DNA of 64,000 nt from Macropodus opercularis (lineage: Eukaryota > Chordata > Actinopteri > Anabantiformes > Osphronemidae), in contig CM061109.1 in NCBI GenBank assembly GCA_030770545.1, forward strand, positions 17,840,001 through 17,904,000, written 5' to 3'. The translations under genes were made by a program, and so were the position numbers. Below the pieces are notes generated by a model, which worked only from the letters and a program-made list of their open reading frames with translations, was not told the origin of the DNA and made no database searches. Within the stretch, counting starts at the first letter, position 1; each line of letters starts with the position of its first letter. Positions 33,512 to 47,900 of this stretch are shown one piece after another.

Positions 33512-36500
33512 CTCTAATCCCAGGATATTTATTGCTAAGATAAAGAGTTGAAATTATTCCTCCTCAGGGGAGCCTTAAAAATAAGGCCGAGCGGTAAGAG
33601 GGTGAAATATGAAGTATGGGTTCTCAGTCAAACAAGGACAAATGAGCTGCACACAAGGGATGCAGTCAAAACAGTTTAATCTATTTCTGCTACAGTACTT
33701 ACAGGTACTGACATTAGAGTAGCACAGCCAGGTCCAAATCTCATCACACGTTAGCAGTAATGCTTCATTTCTGCATGAGAAAGCAAACCTCTGGATGGAA
33801 AACAGCTCTTTTGGTTCCCAAAAACACTTTTTTCCAGGAAAGAATTCCTTTTTAAAGATCCACGGCGTATGCGATTTGCCCTTCAACGGTAATTACTTGC
33901 CCTCGTTTGATGTGCTCAGGACTAAATGAGTTCTATGTATCGTTACATTAAGCTTCTGGATCATCTGCTTTCATGCTTTAAAACAAACACCCCAGTAAAG
34001 AATTTGAGTTTTGTATGATTTCATTCTTTTGTGAAGCTACGATACAAGACAGATTCACAATGAGCAGTAATTTATACCGCTGCCGATACCATAGCAACAT
34101 CTTGGCTTTAGTGGCCTTGATGGTGGCTGTCGATGTCTGTTTGGAAGCACAAGAATATCAGGTGGAGAGACAGAGGAGACGAAGAGAAATGCTGAGCTCG
34201 TTAGTATTTCCAGGCTGTGATTCAGAGGGAAAGTCAGAAAACGTGACTGAACCGTTGTTTACTAGCTGCTTGCGACAGCTGATGTTAATCAGGGAAAAGC
34301 ATCATCTGGATTTGGTTTTGGACAGCTGTAAAATGACAACAATGCAGGGTAGTAGCATAATACAGAGTAACCCAGATACTCTTCTTTTTCATCCTTTTTT
34401 AATTTACCAACACAGTTGAGGCTGAAGGGAAACGTGCAGCGAGGGAAGAGGCTGAGATGTGGCTTCAGGACATTCAAAGCGTTTCACATTCAGTGACATT
34501 ACAGTTACAGCTCGTCGGCCGTCCCACTGGGAGCTAAGAGAAAAGGATCCGATCAGAATGTGTGTACAATATAAAACTGATCCTCGGCTGCTCCCCTCCC
34601 CCGGTGTCACATCGCAGAGGACAGTAGGAGTCTGCAGTGCATTTTAACAGAGAAGTGATGCTTTCCCTGAACAGGTGAGAGCTCGAACAGTGAAGTCAGC
34701 TCTAACTGGGACATGTTAGCTGGGAGTCAGGGCTGTGGAGGCAGTTACTGTAGTAGAAGCCAAAACCCAAAAAGAAAATGTCTCTGATTACGCCAAAGCT
34801 GTGTTTAATTTAATTTATATGGTACAGTTTGTTCCCTTCTCTACTGCTGTGCCACATGCAGCCACTAGCTGCTGGAGGTCTCATAAAATGTCTCCTGGTC
34901 ATGCAAATGCACAAAGATGTGAAGCAGGAACTAGATACCTCTTAGTAAATACAGATTTGTCCAAGATGGAAATAGATTTTTCAGTCAGTTTTATGATTAG
35001 TGTTCCCAGTTTTAAGAGCAGCAGATTCATATGTTCTGGACGCCAAGCCTATGACAGATAAAGGAGACCCTCATTAATTTAATTTACTACGGCAATCATC
35101 ACAAGTTAACTCTGACGGTGGCAATGTGATCATTATCCAGCTCCCTGGTTCTCTGCCAGTGGAGTATTAGCAGTCCAGGTTGCATTTGGCTCCGAGAGCT
35201 AATGAGCCCGTTTCGGCTGCACACAGACAGGCTGCGTATCGGGTTTTATAACACTCACAACGCTCTGGGTGCCAGCGGGTAAATGCTCAGGGCGCAAAGT
35301 TGGCGATTAGCAGCCAAAAAAGAAGCAAATAAACTAGCTGCTCTAGTTTAGACAGGTTTAGTCTCGCGGTGATACTGTGCTGAAAGTTTAACAGTTTGAA
35401 TCTAGGACTGGCCCCGAAGATAAAAGTGGGGAACCTCTCTAACTGAGCTGCAAACTCATGTGGAGCCGATGACGAGGTGAGCAGATGCTGCCGTGTGTGG
35501 CACTGATGAAACACTTGGTATTAAGGTTATTATCAGGTATTTCTAGGAAAGTATTCCATTACATTGGCCTTAACTCTAGGTTTGAAGGCATAAGACGAGT
35601 CTAAATTAAAAACAAACAATGAAAAAATCTGACCGTAAATGATAACAAAACATAATTTCACAGCAAAGCTCTGTTTATCAGCAGGGAGGAGCCGCAGTTG
35701 TTTTTGGCATCGCCGCGATAATCTGCCCACATCAGCCATTAATAAACAGCTGGTTTATTATTGAGCTGTGTCCAGTAAAGTGTCGAAGCAAATGGGTCAG
35801 AAAATGTTTCTCACTTGGTTGAATGGGTTTATTAAATCTATGAGATGTATAAAAACACATGAAAGCTGAGGCTGTAGGGAAAATAAAAGCATGAGCCACA
35901 AAAAGGTTGAGAATGTGTTCCAGATGTGGTCAGTGTCAAATATACTCCTTCACTTTGGAAAATAATCATTATTCTTCCAGTTTGATGTGGACTATTTTCA
36001 TCATTTACTATAAGTGTGTGTTACGCTGTCAGTCGGTTAGTCGAGCTGTTGATCAATCAGCCATAATTTATGGTTTTATGGCTTTTTCGCCTCACATGCG
36101 TCTCTCGACCACAGGACCAATCCCACTACTTCATACGTGGTAGAGAGGAACAGTGTCGACCTGAGGCTCTGAAGTGAGACTGTTTATTACAGGCTGATGT
36201 TGAGGAGAAGGAATCTGACGAATGCACTGACATCACCCTCACACAGAGTCAAGTGCGTGTTTGACTGTGTCTATACTGTACAAACGTGTGTGTGTGTGTA
36301 CCTGCCTGAGGACATCTCAGCATAAAGAGCTGCAGCGAGGCATGAAGCTGATGACTCAAGTCTGCTAAAACTGTGTCAGTCGTTCCCGACATTCACCACA
36401 CTCTCAACCTTCTGTGTGTTTGAATGTGGGGTTCAGAACAAATTCTAATTTCAGAAATTTCAAAATAATTTGTTTTCAAATATTTTTGATTTCAAAAGAG

Positions 36501-38138
36501 TCATTGTCAACTAATAAACCACATGTAAGGGACTTTCATTTTGTTTTTCCCAAGACGTCTCGCTTCTGAAAAGCACTTCCGCACATCTTCCTGCTCCTGC
36601 ACGATGTCTGATTTTCAGACAGTTGTTCAGTTCAGCATGAGTTGACACTGTGACGATGCATCACACGGGTCTGAACTACTCCTCAGGGAAACGAGTAGAC
36701 ATCTCTGAATCGCCTCAGAAAAGGGTTTTATAGGTCCCAAAAGGTTGCAGGGAAGCCAGTGGGCTCTCAGATCCCACCACTACATCAAGCAGCAAATTTG
36801 TTCATGTGTAATGGATATAAATGAAAACCGCTCTATAAGCATTTGACACTGACATTGATTTTTTTGGAACCAAACTGAAAACTATAGGATTTGTTGCAGT
36901 AATTATAATACAGTGAAAGCAGTGCCTTGCCCATGGACTGACAGCGCGGCATGTGTCACACTCAGTGAAGTCTGGCTGCAGGCAAAGTGATACTTCTGAG
37001 ATCTTGTCTAAGTTAAGTAACCGACTCTGAGCTAAAGTCGCAGGAGGTGCGTTTGTATCGAGTGCAGCATGTGAGAAGGGAGGCCTGCGAGGTAGTCGCT
37101 TTTTATCGGCCTCCCAAAACCTTTCCACCCACTGTAAGAATCAAAACGAGGCAGAGCGGTGATGCGCCGCATTTAGAAACACACATTATATCCAAACTCA
37201 ACAGCTCAATCAAACAGCCTTGATAATGTCATATACTGAGACTGTACTTGACGCTGGAACTCAGACATACATGAAGCTAATTAGGTGCAGTTACTGATGT
37301 TGGTCGTAAAAAGGCTTTTCCAAAACTTTGACTCACTCATGAAAAGTTTTTTTCTTGTTTGATACTGTAAAACTGAGCCAGCACAGCATTTGGTACAGTT
37401 TATAATCAGCTTGTAAAATAAATGGGACTCAACTAACAATTTCCTTAAAAACGAAATGATTCGGCATAATCGAAAGTGATGGGCACAGAAGCTTTCCTGA
37501 AAGAATAAAGTCAGGAAGAACCCGGGTGGGCTAAAGACAGCTGTCTGCCTGGGAGTTGGGTGTTGGGCTTGTTAAAGTGCTCTTGAGCAAAAGCACAGAT
37601 TCCCACCGCTCGCAGAAGGATGGTGTAGCTGACCTCAAAATTTCTCTTCGGGGATCAATACTGTAACTACAACATTTACATTTGTCCCACATTCCTGACA
37701 CTGAGCTTAAAATGTGGCGTAAAAACTCATAAACAAGCTGCATTCCTGTGGAACGCTCAGCGGGAGAGCTGTCCAATAACTCTTCATACGAGTGATGAAG
37801 ACAATGCAGCTGTAGCCAGAATGCTTAATCTCTTTTATAGATGTTGGAGGGGGAGTCTTGAACCAAATATGGCTGTAAACACATCACCTTGCTCGTCTGT
37901 CATCGTGATATTTATCTGTATTCTGTACCTACTGGCCCATAGTAATAATAAATATGTTTTTTATTTAAACACTTCCAAAAGCTTTTATACAGTAAAAACT
38001 ACTCAATCCCAGATGGAACAGTTTGATCCTTGATCTGTAGCCCATAAATATTCGGACACACACATGCTTAGTGTAAGAATACTCGATGTGTACATATAAA
38101 TCTAAGCAATGATGCAGCGCTTCAAACAAATGCCTGTT

Positions 38139-38142
<4 letters not shown>

Positions 38143-38171
<29 letters not shown>
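38143..38171. repeat. (AC)n microsatellite
   Basis: About fourteen AC units, 310 bp before the LINE tail. Confidence 0.95.
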
Positions 38172-38484
38172 TCCAGATAAGCAGCAGAGTTTCTTTGGTT
38201 AAGCATCCACAGAGCAAACCTCACAGACGTCCAGTAAAAGGCAGAAGGCCCTGATCTGAGTCAGCAGCGGAACCACAGACAATCCCTCTGGTGCTCAGCT
38301 GGAATCCCCTCTGAGACCAGCACAAAGCTCCAGTGGCTCTCGGCTTTTCTCCTCTCTCCTGCACTTGAGGAACCTTCCAAACAAACTCCTCAGTATCAGT
38401 TCTGCTCACTCTCCTATGTCATCCGGTCACAGTTGCGTCCTCGGTTCTCAGGTTGCTATAGCACGTTATTTACATTTCCCAGAA

Positions 38485-38986
38485 TGCCTCTCACCGCAGA
38501 GGAAAGCGCTCCAGAGGGTGATAAACACGGCCCAGAAGATCGTCGGCTGCTCTCTCCCTACACTGGAAGAACTACACAGTTCCCACTGCATAAAAAAAGC
38601 CCAAAACATCATCAAGGACACATCACACCCCGGACACCATCTGTTTGAACTGCTACCGTCAGGACGACGATACAGACAAATCAAATCACGGACGAACAGA
38701 CTAAAGAACAGTTTTTACCCAACAGCCATAACTGCACTGAACAAACAAAAAATCACAGTTTTAGAAGGGAATGTGCATTAAGTGATTTTATGAAATGGAA
38801 TGAATGTTGTCAGATTTGATTTAAAATGTTTATTTTTTTATTTTAATTTCATTTTTTATTTATTTATTTATTTTACTTTTCTTTTATGATTAAAACTGCA
38901 CTGGCTGCTTGACACTTTTATAATTTCGTTGTACAACATGTTACAATGACAATAAAACTCCTTGAACTTGAACCTTGAACCTTGAG
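38485..38986 (+). mobile_element. 5'-truncated L2-type LINE: reverse transcriptase C-terminus and 3' tail
   Basis: The plus-strand frame from about 38,499 reads ALQRVINTAQKIVGCSLPTL, then SHPGHHLFELLPSGRRYRQI and RTNRLKNSFYPTAITALN. These are the conserved C-terminal motifs (LFxLLPSGRRYR, RTNRLKxSFxPxAI) downstream of the reverse transcriptase core in fish L2/CR1-like non-LTR retrotransposons. The frame is intact to a TAA at 38,779. An AT-rich 3' UTR follows, then TTACAATGACAATAAAA and a short TTGAACC-type tandem tail (38,961-38,986). Everything upstream, including endonuclease and polymerase core, is missing, as in normal 5' truncation. Confidence 0.85.
38854..38875. repeat. (TTTA)n in the LINE 3' UTR
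   Basis: About five TTTA units within the AT-rich 3' UTR of the L2-type fragment. Confidence 0.85.
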
Positions 38987-41900
38987 AATAGAGTCTTACA
39001 CTGTACATTTTAGTTCATTATAGTGAAGTCATGAAACCTTGTCTCAGCTGTAACACATTTGTCAGTTTAAAGGTGTGACGCATCGAATGATAATCAACGT
39101 TTGCTAACAGGTCTGACTGCTCTGAGACGCCTCTTCTGTAAACCAACAAATGTGCTGCTCATTGTCCTGCTACTGTGTTTACTTACGAATGCTGGACATA
39201 AACCAGTGACATCACTGTCATCATAAACATGATCATGACCCAGTTTTACCTACTTACAGCACCAATCAATGACCATATGCCATCATGTGCATCACCACGT
39301 GCACAACTTCATACATTGACTGATTCACAGTCAGTGAGTAAGTAGGGGATCACAGATATGTTGGGCATTGGAAGTGCTCACAACAGTGTTTAACTAAATA
39401 ATGAAAATAATGAAATCTTTTCCGGCCTGGACCCTGCAGGTGTTGTTCATGGTGTAATAAATCAGAGCTGAACTATCACCACTTGCCAACTAGAATGTGC
39501 TGCAGGACTGTGTCCAAAGAGCGGTTCAACTCAACACCACAACATCAGGAAGCGCACAACGTCTGCAAAACAAAAGAAAAGGCTGCAAAGATAATGTAAA
39601 AATACTAAGTGAGGTAAGGCTAAACGTAAAGAACATCATGGGTTCGTGTCCTTGACCCGAATTACAGAGCAGCAGAGTGTAAAGTTATCCAAACAACACA
39701 TGATTTTAATGAATGAAACATCAATTCAATCAGGACTGTGAACGCGTCGATCACACTCCTCAGCGTTTCTACTGGAGAGGCCGCGAGCCTGCGACACCAT
39801 CAACCCCCAGAGCAGAGGATGTTTACGTCTTAGGCTGTAAAGCAGCGAATCGCACACGGTCTCACTCAAGCACGTAATGAACTGAGTTTTTCTTTCAGTT
39901 CCCTGTGGATGAGTCGGTTTGCAGAAACATCTGTGGCATGTCGGGGGACTCGCTTTCCTTCCCTGGGTTTCTGTGCCTCCCCACCCCCACACGGATGCTT
40001 TTTCAGAATGGCCTGTATTTTGGGTGTTTTTCCAAACTATATATATGAAGCCGCATACGTCTCCAAGCCACTAATCAGCAGAGCCACAATACCAGACTCT
40101 TTGAGAAGAGCCAGCGCGTGTTAGAGGAAACCCTCTGATTGGTCTGAAGAGTAAAAATATCCATCTCCTCCTCTAGAGAAGCTATAGAAGATGTCAGAGA
40201 AGAGGATCCAGGAGACAACACCTAAATCTCTGACCTGAACCATCTCCATCTGAATGATGAATGGTTTGATTTAATGTCAATCCCAGTCGACCGCAGGGGA
40301 AGTTAACACAGTGAGTAGATTTACGTAGTGACACCCTGTGAGTGTGGTGTGAATCACTGCTGTGTTGGCGACGTGGTTGGGAACCACATCATTGAGACAC
40401 AACAAAAGCGGATTTGACTGTCAAGGAAGAGACTAGGAGGGGGTTGATGCCAGGCTTGTCTGTCTCTGAGCTGTTCTATCAGGCTGTTATTTAATTATTA
40501 AGCATCAACACCTCAAACATAGTCAGTGTTCTTCACTCAAACCTGGGGTTTTACATTTGAACCAAAGCAGGACAGTAACGTCCTGCCCTCATGTGACTTC
40601 ACCCCTGTCATAAGTCAAATGATGAAAGATGAAAACAAACGTGTGGAGCAATGACTGGTGTCATCTTCTGCTATGTAGTCACTGTGTTTCTAATTAAAAC
40701 CACAGGATGCACCTAGTCTCCAGGACATTAATGGTTCACCATGGGCTGTTTGTGCTACGGGCAATGAAGCGTCTGCTCAGTCTCTGCTCCTATTATGTGT
40801 AAATCCATTCATCCTTAATGAAACTGAACTGAACATACGGGAAAACGTCTTTCCCCACATGACCTCACTGAGATTCCTTCTCCACATATGATGCTGTACG
40901 TCCTGATAAGGAAATGACAAAATGAAAAATTCAGTGATAACCTGAAATGCGTCCACCTGGCCATCGCTAACATGACGCTAACAACAACCAGTAAAGTGTT
41001 AAAAGTGTCTGTAAACGTCAAGTAAAACAATAGTTCATACGCCTGTTTCTCTCTGACCAGCTGTTAATAACGTATTGAAGTATTTGCTGCTGTGGCAGTG
41101 TTTGCGTTACGCGGTGATTAGTAGGATAATCATGTTCTGGGCATTCGCTGGGGAAGCTGTCCACGTTTTCACCGCTGCAGATGTGCCTTCCATCTACGTA
41201 CAGCGCTGAAGCATTACAACACACAGCGGAGCTCTGACGTCCGAGCATTCCTGCGTTTTTTATAGATGTGTGTGGAGCAAACAGTTTGTTCTGTTTACCA
41301 GGAACTTTATCTCCTACTCTACCTTATTTTTCCTGACTGGAATCACACCGTGCTTCTGTTGCTGCACACACTCATTGGTTTGCATTCATGCCACTCATTG
41401 ATCAAATGCACTCGATCACAGTAAACGTCAGGCCTGATGGGACACGTTGACTGAAGCAGCGCAAACTCTTTCCCACTGAGCCGCCCTGGCCAGCAGATGT
41501 TCCCCATGTATCTCACTGTCACTGAGAGAGCTCTCAGAAGCCACAGCCAAAGATAGACACAGATGACAGGGTACAGTATCCTCCCATGCCCCCGTCCACA
41601 TCCCGGTTGCGTCGACCTTGTGCCCTCCTTGAAACGCTACCATAGTTGGTCCAGTGATTGCAGTCAGTCGTGCATCCTGCCGTTACACAACCGTTCAGCT
41701 TGGCAGCAGCAGATGAGCGCAGCCCCCGGCCCGAGCATCTCATCGCATCAAGACTCTTCTTTCACTAAGTGAAACGTGAAGCCGATGATCAGCGGCTGGA
41801 GCTTGACTCAGGGGAAGAAGAGAAACTGGTCCAAGGTCCAACGGTTGTGTGGCGCTAACTAACACACAGACACACGCTACCTGTATAATACTCTGCTCTG

Positions 41901-44900
41901 AAACCAAATCATCTGCAGATGGGTATTTATACCGCGATTGAATATGTTCAGACCAAGCTGTTTGTATATCTGTTGCACAACAATAATGTAATGACCTTTA
42001 TCTGCCATAGCATAAAATCTATGTCTAAAAATGTATAATATTCATGTGAATTTTGTTTTCATATTTACAGCCACATTTATTATAATGACACACAAAGTGA
42101 GTGAGGAGCAGAGCGGGAGCCGGGAAAGGGGGCAAAGTTTGCTGTTTCTTCTTGTTTGTGCTCGTTTCTACAACCAGATGAGAATGTGGCGTCTATTTGG
42201 GTCAAAGATGGTTCACATTTCCAAAATGCGTCACGGAGCTGCACTCCAGCCACCAGCTCGGTAAGAGCTGGAAAATAGATGCACCCAGAAGTAAGTAGTC
42301 TACGAGGTAACGTACTGAGAGCAGAGTATAGCACATTAGACTAAATGACCTCACAACAGACAGAGACGTGTCACCAGCTGAGGCCTGAGTGAGCAGTGAC
42401 CAGCAGGACAAATGGATGGAAAGTGTATCATCGTAAAGTGAATCTGACAGCAACACTGATTAATAAGTGGATTTGAGGCTTCAGTCCCACTAACGGTTCA
42501 GATGAAGTGCGTCTGCTGTGTTAACATGGTGTCGGCTAAAGAGAAATTCAGTGTTTAGATAATATTTGTCGTCCTTAATGATACAGTCAACTGTGTATTA
42601 GCAGTGCCGTTGGTTTATAAATGCTAATGGTGTGATATTGAGTCAGTTTGCTAGAGTCACTCATCCAAACACACACATGCACATAAACATACAGACATAA
42701 ACAAATAACACAAATCTGTGTGTTGGAGTCTTGTGCTGCCGTTCGCGCCAGGAAAGAAGAAGGTCATGATTTAAATAATCAGATTCTTGGAATATCTGTA
42801 TTAAAACAGGAACAATCCGAACCTTTAAAAGCACTGCAGCGCTCTAACGTTGCTCTGCACAGACTCGTCGTCCTTGTCAAAACCTGGCGCGTACACCGGC
42901 ACTAATGCAACCTGTCCGCCGAGAGTCCGCTGAGCCAGAGGCAGCTAATGCAGACCATGTCCTCCGTCAGAGATGAGGAATGAGCTACACGTGAGCTTCT
43001 GGAGACACAAAAGACTTAATACAAATATTTCTACGCATGAAGTCGTACTTCCTATAAACAGACTGTGGTTTGTTAAAGTGGAGGTTCTTCTCTGGTTTCT
43101 TTCTGAAGCTTGGATGAAATCTGTGCACGGATCCACATCAAGTAGTTAACTACAGGAATTCTATACCTGTAGCCTTCGATATTAAGCTTTTCTGATTCAA
43201 CAAACACGTATTAATTCATTTCTCGTGGGAAACATTCGTGTGGCAGAAGTAAGAAAACACGTGTCTAGCTTGTGTGACCTCTTTTTGCATTGCACAAACC
43301 TGTGTCGAGTTTCATTTCACTAAAGACCCGGATTTGTCTTCTTTATAAAAGACAGGGCCTCAGAGACTTGTACCTGATTTTCCTCCCAGTGATTAAAACA
43401 CACGTCTCCATTTGAATGCCACACACAAATATTTAGGACAGGATCATTTTCCAGAATAAATAAAAAAAACAAGTGTCTCCTTGTATAAACACGTTTCCGG
43501 ACTCAGGCCGACTCCCCTTCCTGACTCTACACTTCATTATTTAACCGCTTCTCCTTTGCCTCATGCTGGATGCGATAAAGGTCGAGACCTTTTTGTCCCG
43601 AAACAAACAACTCATCTGACGCCTCCCACGGTCATGAGACGTTCCTACACCTCCAATGCTCCCATGACTCTTGTATAACTGCTGCTTCGCTAATTGGCAT
43701 CCGTTTTGTAACAGGGAACGGTTTTGATCAGCCAACAGTCTGGAGGAAGAGGAGACAGGAAACAGAAATCACATGATTATTATTTCTTTTTTTCTGTTGC
43801 GTTGTGAGAGTCAGGTCCAATCACATTGTTAAACATCCACACATACAAAAACTGTGGGATTAAAATGAATAGAAACAATAAAGCAGGGACAAGGACACAA
43901 AGGAAGAAAAGGAAGACTTAAAGCCTTTTTGGTTCAAGCGCTTCCATCCCCTGACCACAGCTGCTCCGTCTCTATCTGTGGACGGGCAGGTACTGTATAA
44001 TGACTGGAAGGCTGAGCGTCTCGTCAGGGGTCATCGAACCGCTTCACTGCAGCACGCCATCAGGAGGAGGGTCGGACCTTGGGTCTGGCGCCTCAGACCG
44101 TTCGGTGTGTGATGAAGGCTATGTGTTGACAGCATGTTCACAGACGCTCAGTCGCTCCAGGGCGAGTGCAGCTACATGCAGTAAATCATGTCTTCATTAA
44201 AGCCATTTCGCAGGCTGTCAGCTTGTCGCAGTCCTCAACCAAAGGGACGTTTATCATCGTCCAAATGACCATCGATTAGCGGTTGTGTTCTGGTTTGTGC
44301 ATGCTCACCGCACCTGTTAACAAGGTTCTGCTCAAATGTAAATTTGTTTACTGCTGCTTCACGCCACACACTTCGACTGCCTGTCCTTTGCTTCGCTCCT
44401 TCCTTCGGTATCGTTCTCACAGATGCATGTCTTCTGTCTGCAACCTGGGCTGCTTCCGGCGGATTTCACATGCTTGGCCTACAATCACACCCCCAGCAGG
44501 GTTGACTCGATCAGACGCGACACGGAGCCTTGCATGCGGGAAACGAGGAACTTCTGCGCTGATTTCACCGACACGTTTGAATTTATTTAAATTTCACGGT
44601 TTAAGCTACACCGTGAGGCTACTTTTCATGGTTTTACACTGTTTCACCACATAATTATAGGTGTAAATCTCCCACTCGCCTACTGCAGGTAATCGCTGGG
44701 ATCCGTTTCATAATTTGTGTTAACAAGCTGTGGTCCATAAATAGCCTGAGAGAGAAACAGGAGCTTTACTGTAAACCCTGAGGCAGGAAGTGAGAAAAAT
44801 GTCCCAGGACAAAGTGTATTATGTGATTTCTGTCAGAACAGCTGACAGAAGTTACTGTTGTAAGCAATGCAAGCAATACAGACAAAAACCTTTTAATTGC

Positions 44901-47900
44901 ATTTAATAACACTCTTTTTCTCTGATCAACTGTTGATTACTAGCAGCTTTTCAAGAAAGAATGAATATATTTTTTGAAGGTCCTGCCTACATTTTCCCAG
45001 CCAGCCCAGGGATTTGAAAGACTCAAAGGGCTGCATCTCTGAACTCTTTGGCCACTGTTTCCAAAACGGGCAAGACCCCCTGAGACGGCTTCACTTAACT
45101 ACTGATTTAGCCAAGGAGCGGTCAAACAGTGGCTCTTTTACATTGTACCGCTGTTTGGTTACCGAGAGAAAATACACATTATTATGAATAATGGCCTGTT
45201 TCTCAGGATTCTTGTATCTGACACTTCACAACGTTAAAAAAACACTATTAGCGCCTATGTGATGTGTTTTGAAAACGATGTGCTCATTTTACATTCGATG
45301 CCAGCAACACATTTGAAAACTCTGACTGACTGACCCTCGGACTGGTTCGTGTTTTCAGCTGTGTTGTATCATCGCTCTGTAAACCTCCGGGACCTGAGGA
45401 GACCACTCGGATCTCAGTTGCTCCACAGTTTGCAGCCTTCTCTGTTGAATGTTTCGCCTCGTTATGCCGTACGTGTTTTCACGGGGTGACAGGTCTGGCC
45501 TGTAGCCAGACTCTTACTGCGGAACCAAGCTGTAGTAACACATGCAGAATGTGGTTTGGCATCATCTTGGTGAAATGAATAGCGTTCACCTGGAAAAGAC
45601 TGTAATCCTTTCAGAAATGTATTTTCCTCGAGCTACATACAAGGCTGAATTTCAGAATGTCTTTAAGGTCACTTTGATATGTGGCCAGTGGAAACCAGGG
45701 CTCTGCTTGAACAGATGTGCTGCGTCCTCATGCCACGAGCACATGGATGCTGCCCTGATAACAGCCTGGATGGTTCCTCTCAGTCAGACAGATGCTTCAT
45801 CCTTCTCAAAGGCTCAGCTCTTCTGGGATCCTCTTTTTATAACCATTCATCTCCACCAGTTGTCAATTGACCTCGTTAGCTGTGCTCCATGTTTGTACAG
45901 CACAAGTGTCCTCTCCACTAGTTGCACCCAGTTGTTTTTCTGCGACCAGAATGTTGCTGCATGGCTGCACATCCAACCCGTTTTGTTCAAAAGCATCAGG
46001 GTGCTTCACGCAACTGTCCGTCCAAGCCAGGAGATGAAAGACGATGCGGAGCGGTGGCACGTCCTTCTCTGATGAGCTCATCCAAACGCAGACAGTAAAG
46101 TCATTCATTAACCACAGGGGCTGCTGGGGCAGCGGGGAGACGCAGGGAAGGGTTGTTTTACAGTCTGCTGAAACCTAAGCAGCAGGATTGAAAAAGCAGC
46201 AGGTCTTGACTGTTCTGTACCTGTGTCGGGTTCTTGGCCAGGCGGCTGTCAGGGTGGTGATTGTGTGGAAGGAACGATGAGAAGCAACCAACCGCAGAAT
46301 AATTAGTCACAGAGGGAAATTACAACCAGACACATTGTGATGCCTTTTAACATGACATCAGATAATCTGTCAGCAGTGATCAGATCCTTTCACTGTTACC
46401 TGTGCACTTCACTGTGTGTGTGGCTGCTCACACACCTGACTTTTTAGGTTGCTAACACCATTTGTCCAACACATCCGTCACTGATAAAAACTACACCTCA
46501 ACCTCTTTGACGGCACAAACAGTTCATCACTGCCTTTGTTAGAAAAAAACGTGACTCGCCCCAAAAAGAATGTCAGTTATTTGGAAACTGCAGGTGTTTC
46601 CCAGAACATAAAAGCTTTCAAGCTGAATCCTCATAAATGAGCTGCGTGATAACCTCTACTCCAAAGCTTGTATCAGTTATCAAAATACCTTCGATTGACA
46701 CTCGGTACGAGTTTAGATACTGTACATTCCCCTGCTGCAACACACCGATTACACAGATAAACCTCGAGTCTGTGACACCAAACTGACTCACAACTGACAA
46801 CAAAGGCACAAAAACAAGCATGAGAAGCTGAGCTAAGAATGATTTGTGCGATCATACGTTTGACTTTGGCTATTATTTTTAATTTCTTATGTGTGAAGTT
46901 CCTGTGGTGACACCTTCGACCAGGGTATGAGAGAGGTTTCCTCCTTTTCCCCTCTGATCTTCACTCCAGATCACAGGTTTGGTCTGTTCCTGACAGAGAC
47001 GTGTCATCAGTCATCAGCAGGTCCTGGCAGCGTATGTAGTCATCCACTCTGCCCCAAATTACAATAATCAAAGGAGAAGCTTGTTTTCTTTTCTTTCCTT
47101 TCCCCTCACAACATTGTAGTCAACAGGTGACGGTCTGCTCATCGTTCACACATCATAAACCAAACACGGCTACTTTTATGCTGCACTAATGTCAAAACAG
47201 GACTGAGTGGTGGGAAGCTAATAGGGACACAATGATTAATGGATCATGATATTGGGCAGAGCCAGAGCTCACTCTCTTAAAGGAAGGCATTGGTTTTTGA
47301 CCTTATGTTGTCATGTGTTTATTAAAAAAAATACCCTACATGAAATCTGCATTGAAAGGTTGTAGCCACCCAGCAGCCAAAGCAGACCTCAAAGGGTAAT
47401 AAGACCCGAACACATCACGGCAGGGCCTCACCGTGAAAGAAGCATGTGAAAACAGAAGGAGGTGATATGAAGAGCAATGCAAGGAGAAGCATACGATAAG
47501 AGCAGATTCCGTGTAGAAGTAAAACCAATCGAGGAAAATTATTTCTGTCGAAACCTGATTTACTGTCAAGTCGGTTCCAGCAGGCACCAGTCACCTTGGC
47601 TTAATTTCACCCCTGACTCAGAAAGGTCCGGAAGCAATTTGTGCCAGTCCACTGACCAGTTCACAAGCCAGCTCCCCACCTTATCCCCCACAAAACTCTG
47701 GGCAGCGGGACCATTCAACCCTCTGGCATGAGTGGTCCCTGTCAGAAATCTAGGTCCTCCCCGTCTGGAGCTCTGCGTCCTGTGGCATCCACTGAACTGT
47801 CAACTCACCTCAACGTCACACATTTCTAGTGTAGGTGCACAGCGTCGCGGCTCAGCAGAACAGCCTCGAAACCAAACCGACGTCTCAATCCACAGCAGCG

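Larger units (their letters stand above)
26101..38484. other. Intergenic, no gene supported (central part)
   Basis: Besides the SINE-like head at 27.1 kb, the decayed repeat at 28.7-29.1 kb and a C/CA tract at 33,485-33,511, I see nothing definable. ORFs at 32,600-33,007 and 34,015-34,419 include hydrophobic stretches but match no family I know. Confidence 0.6.

Noticed and set aside
34015..34419. Plus-strand 134-codon frame with a hydrophobic segment and a basic cluster, like a propeptide
   Set aside because: Single frame without family similarity, splice sites or promoter features; chance is the simpler reading.
44283..44654. Plus-strand 123-codon cysteine-rich frame
   Set aside because: No family pattern in the cysteines and no flanking splice or promoter signals.
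45542..46072. Longest open frame of the window, 176 codons, plus strand
   Set aside because: No family motif and no splice-site support. By a rough stop-codon estimate, one frame this long is not surprising in 128 kb of single-strand sequence.
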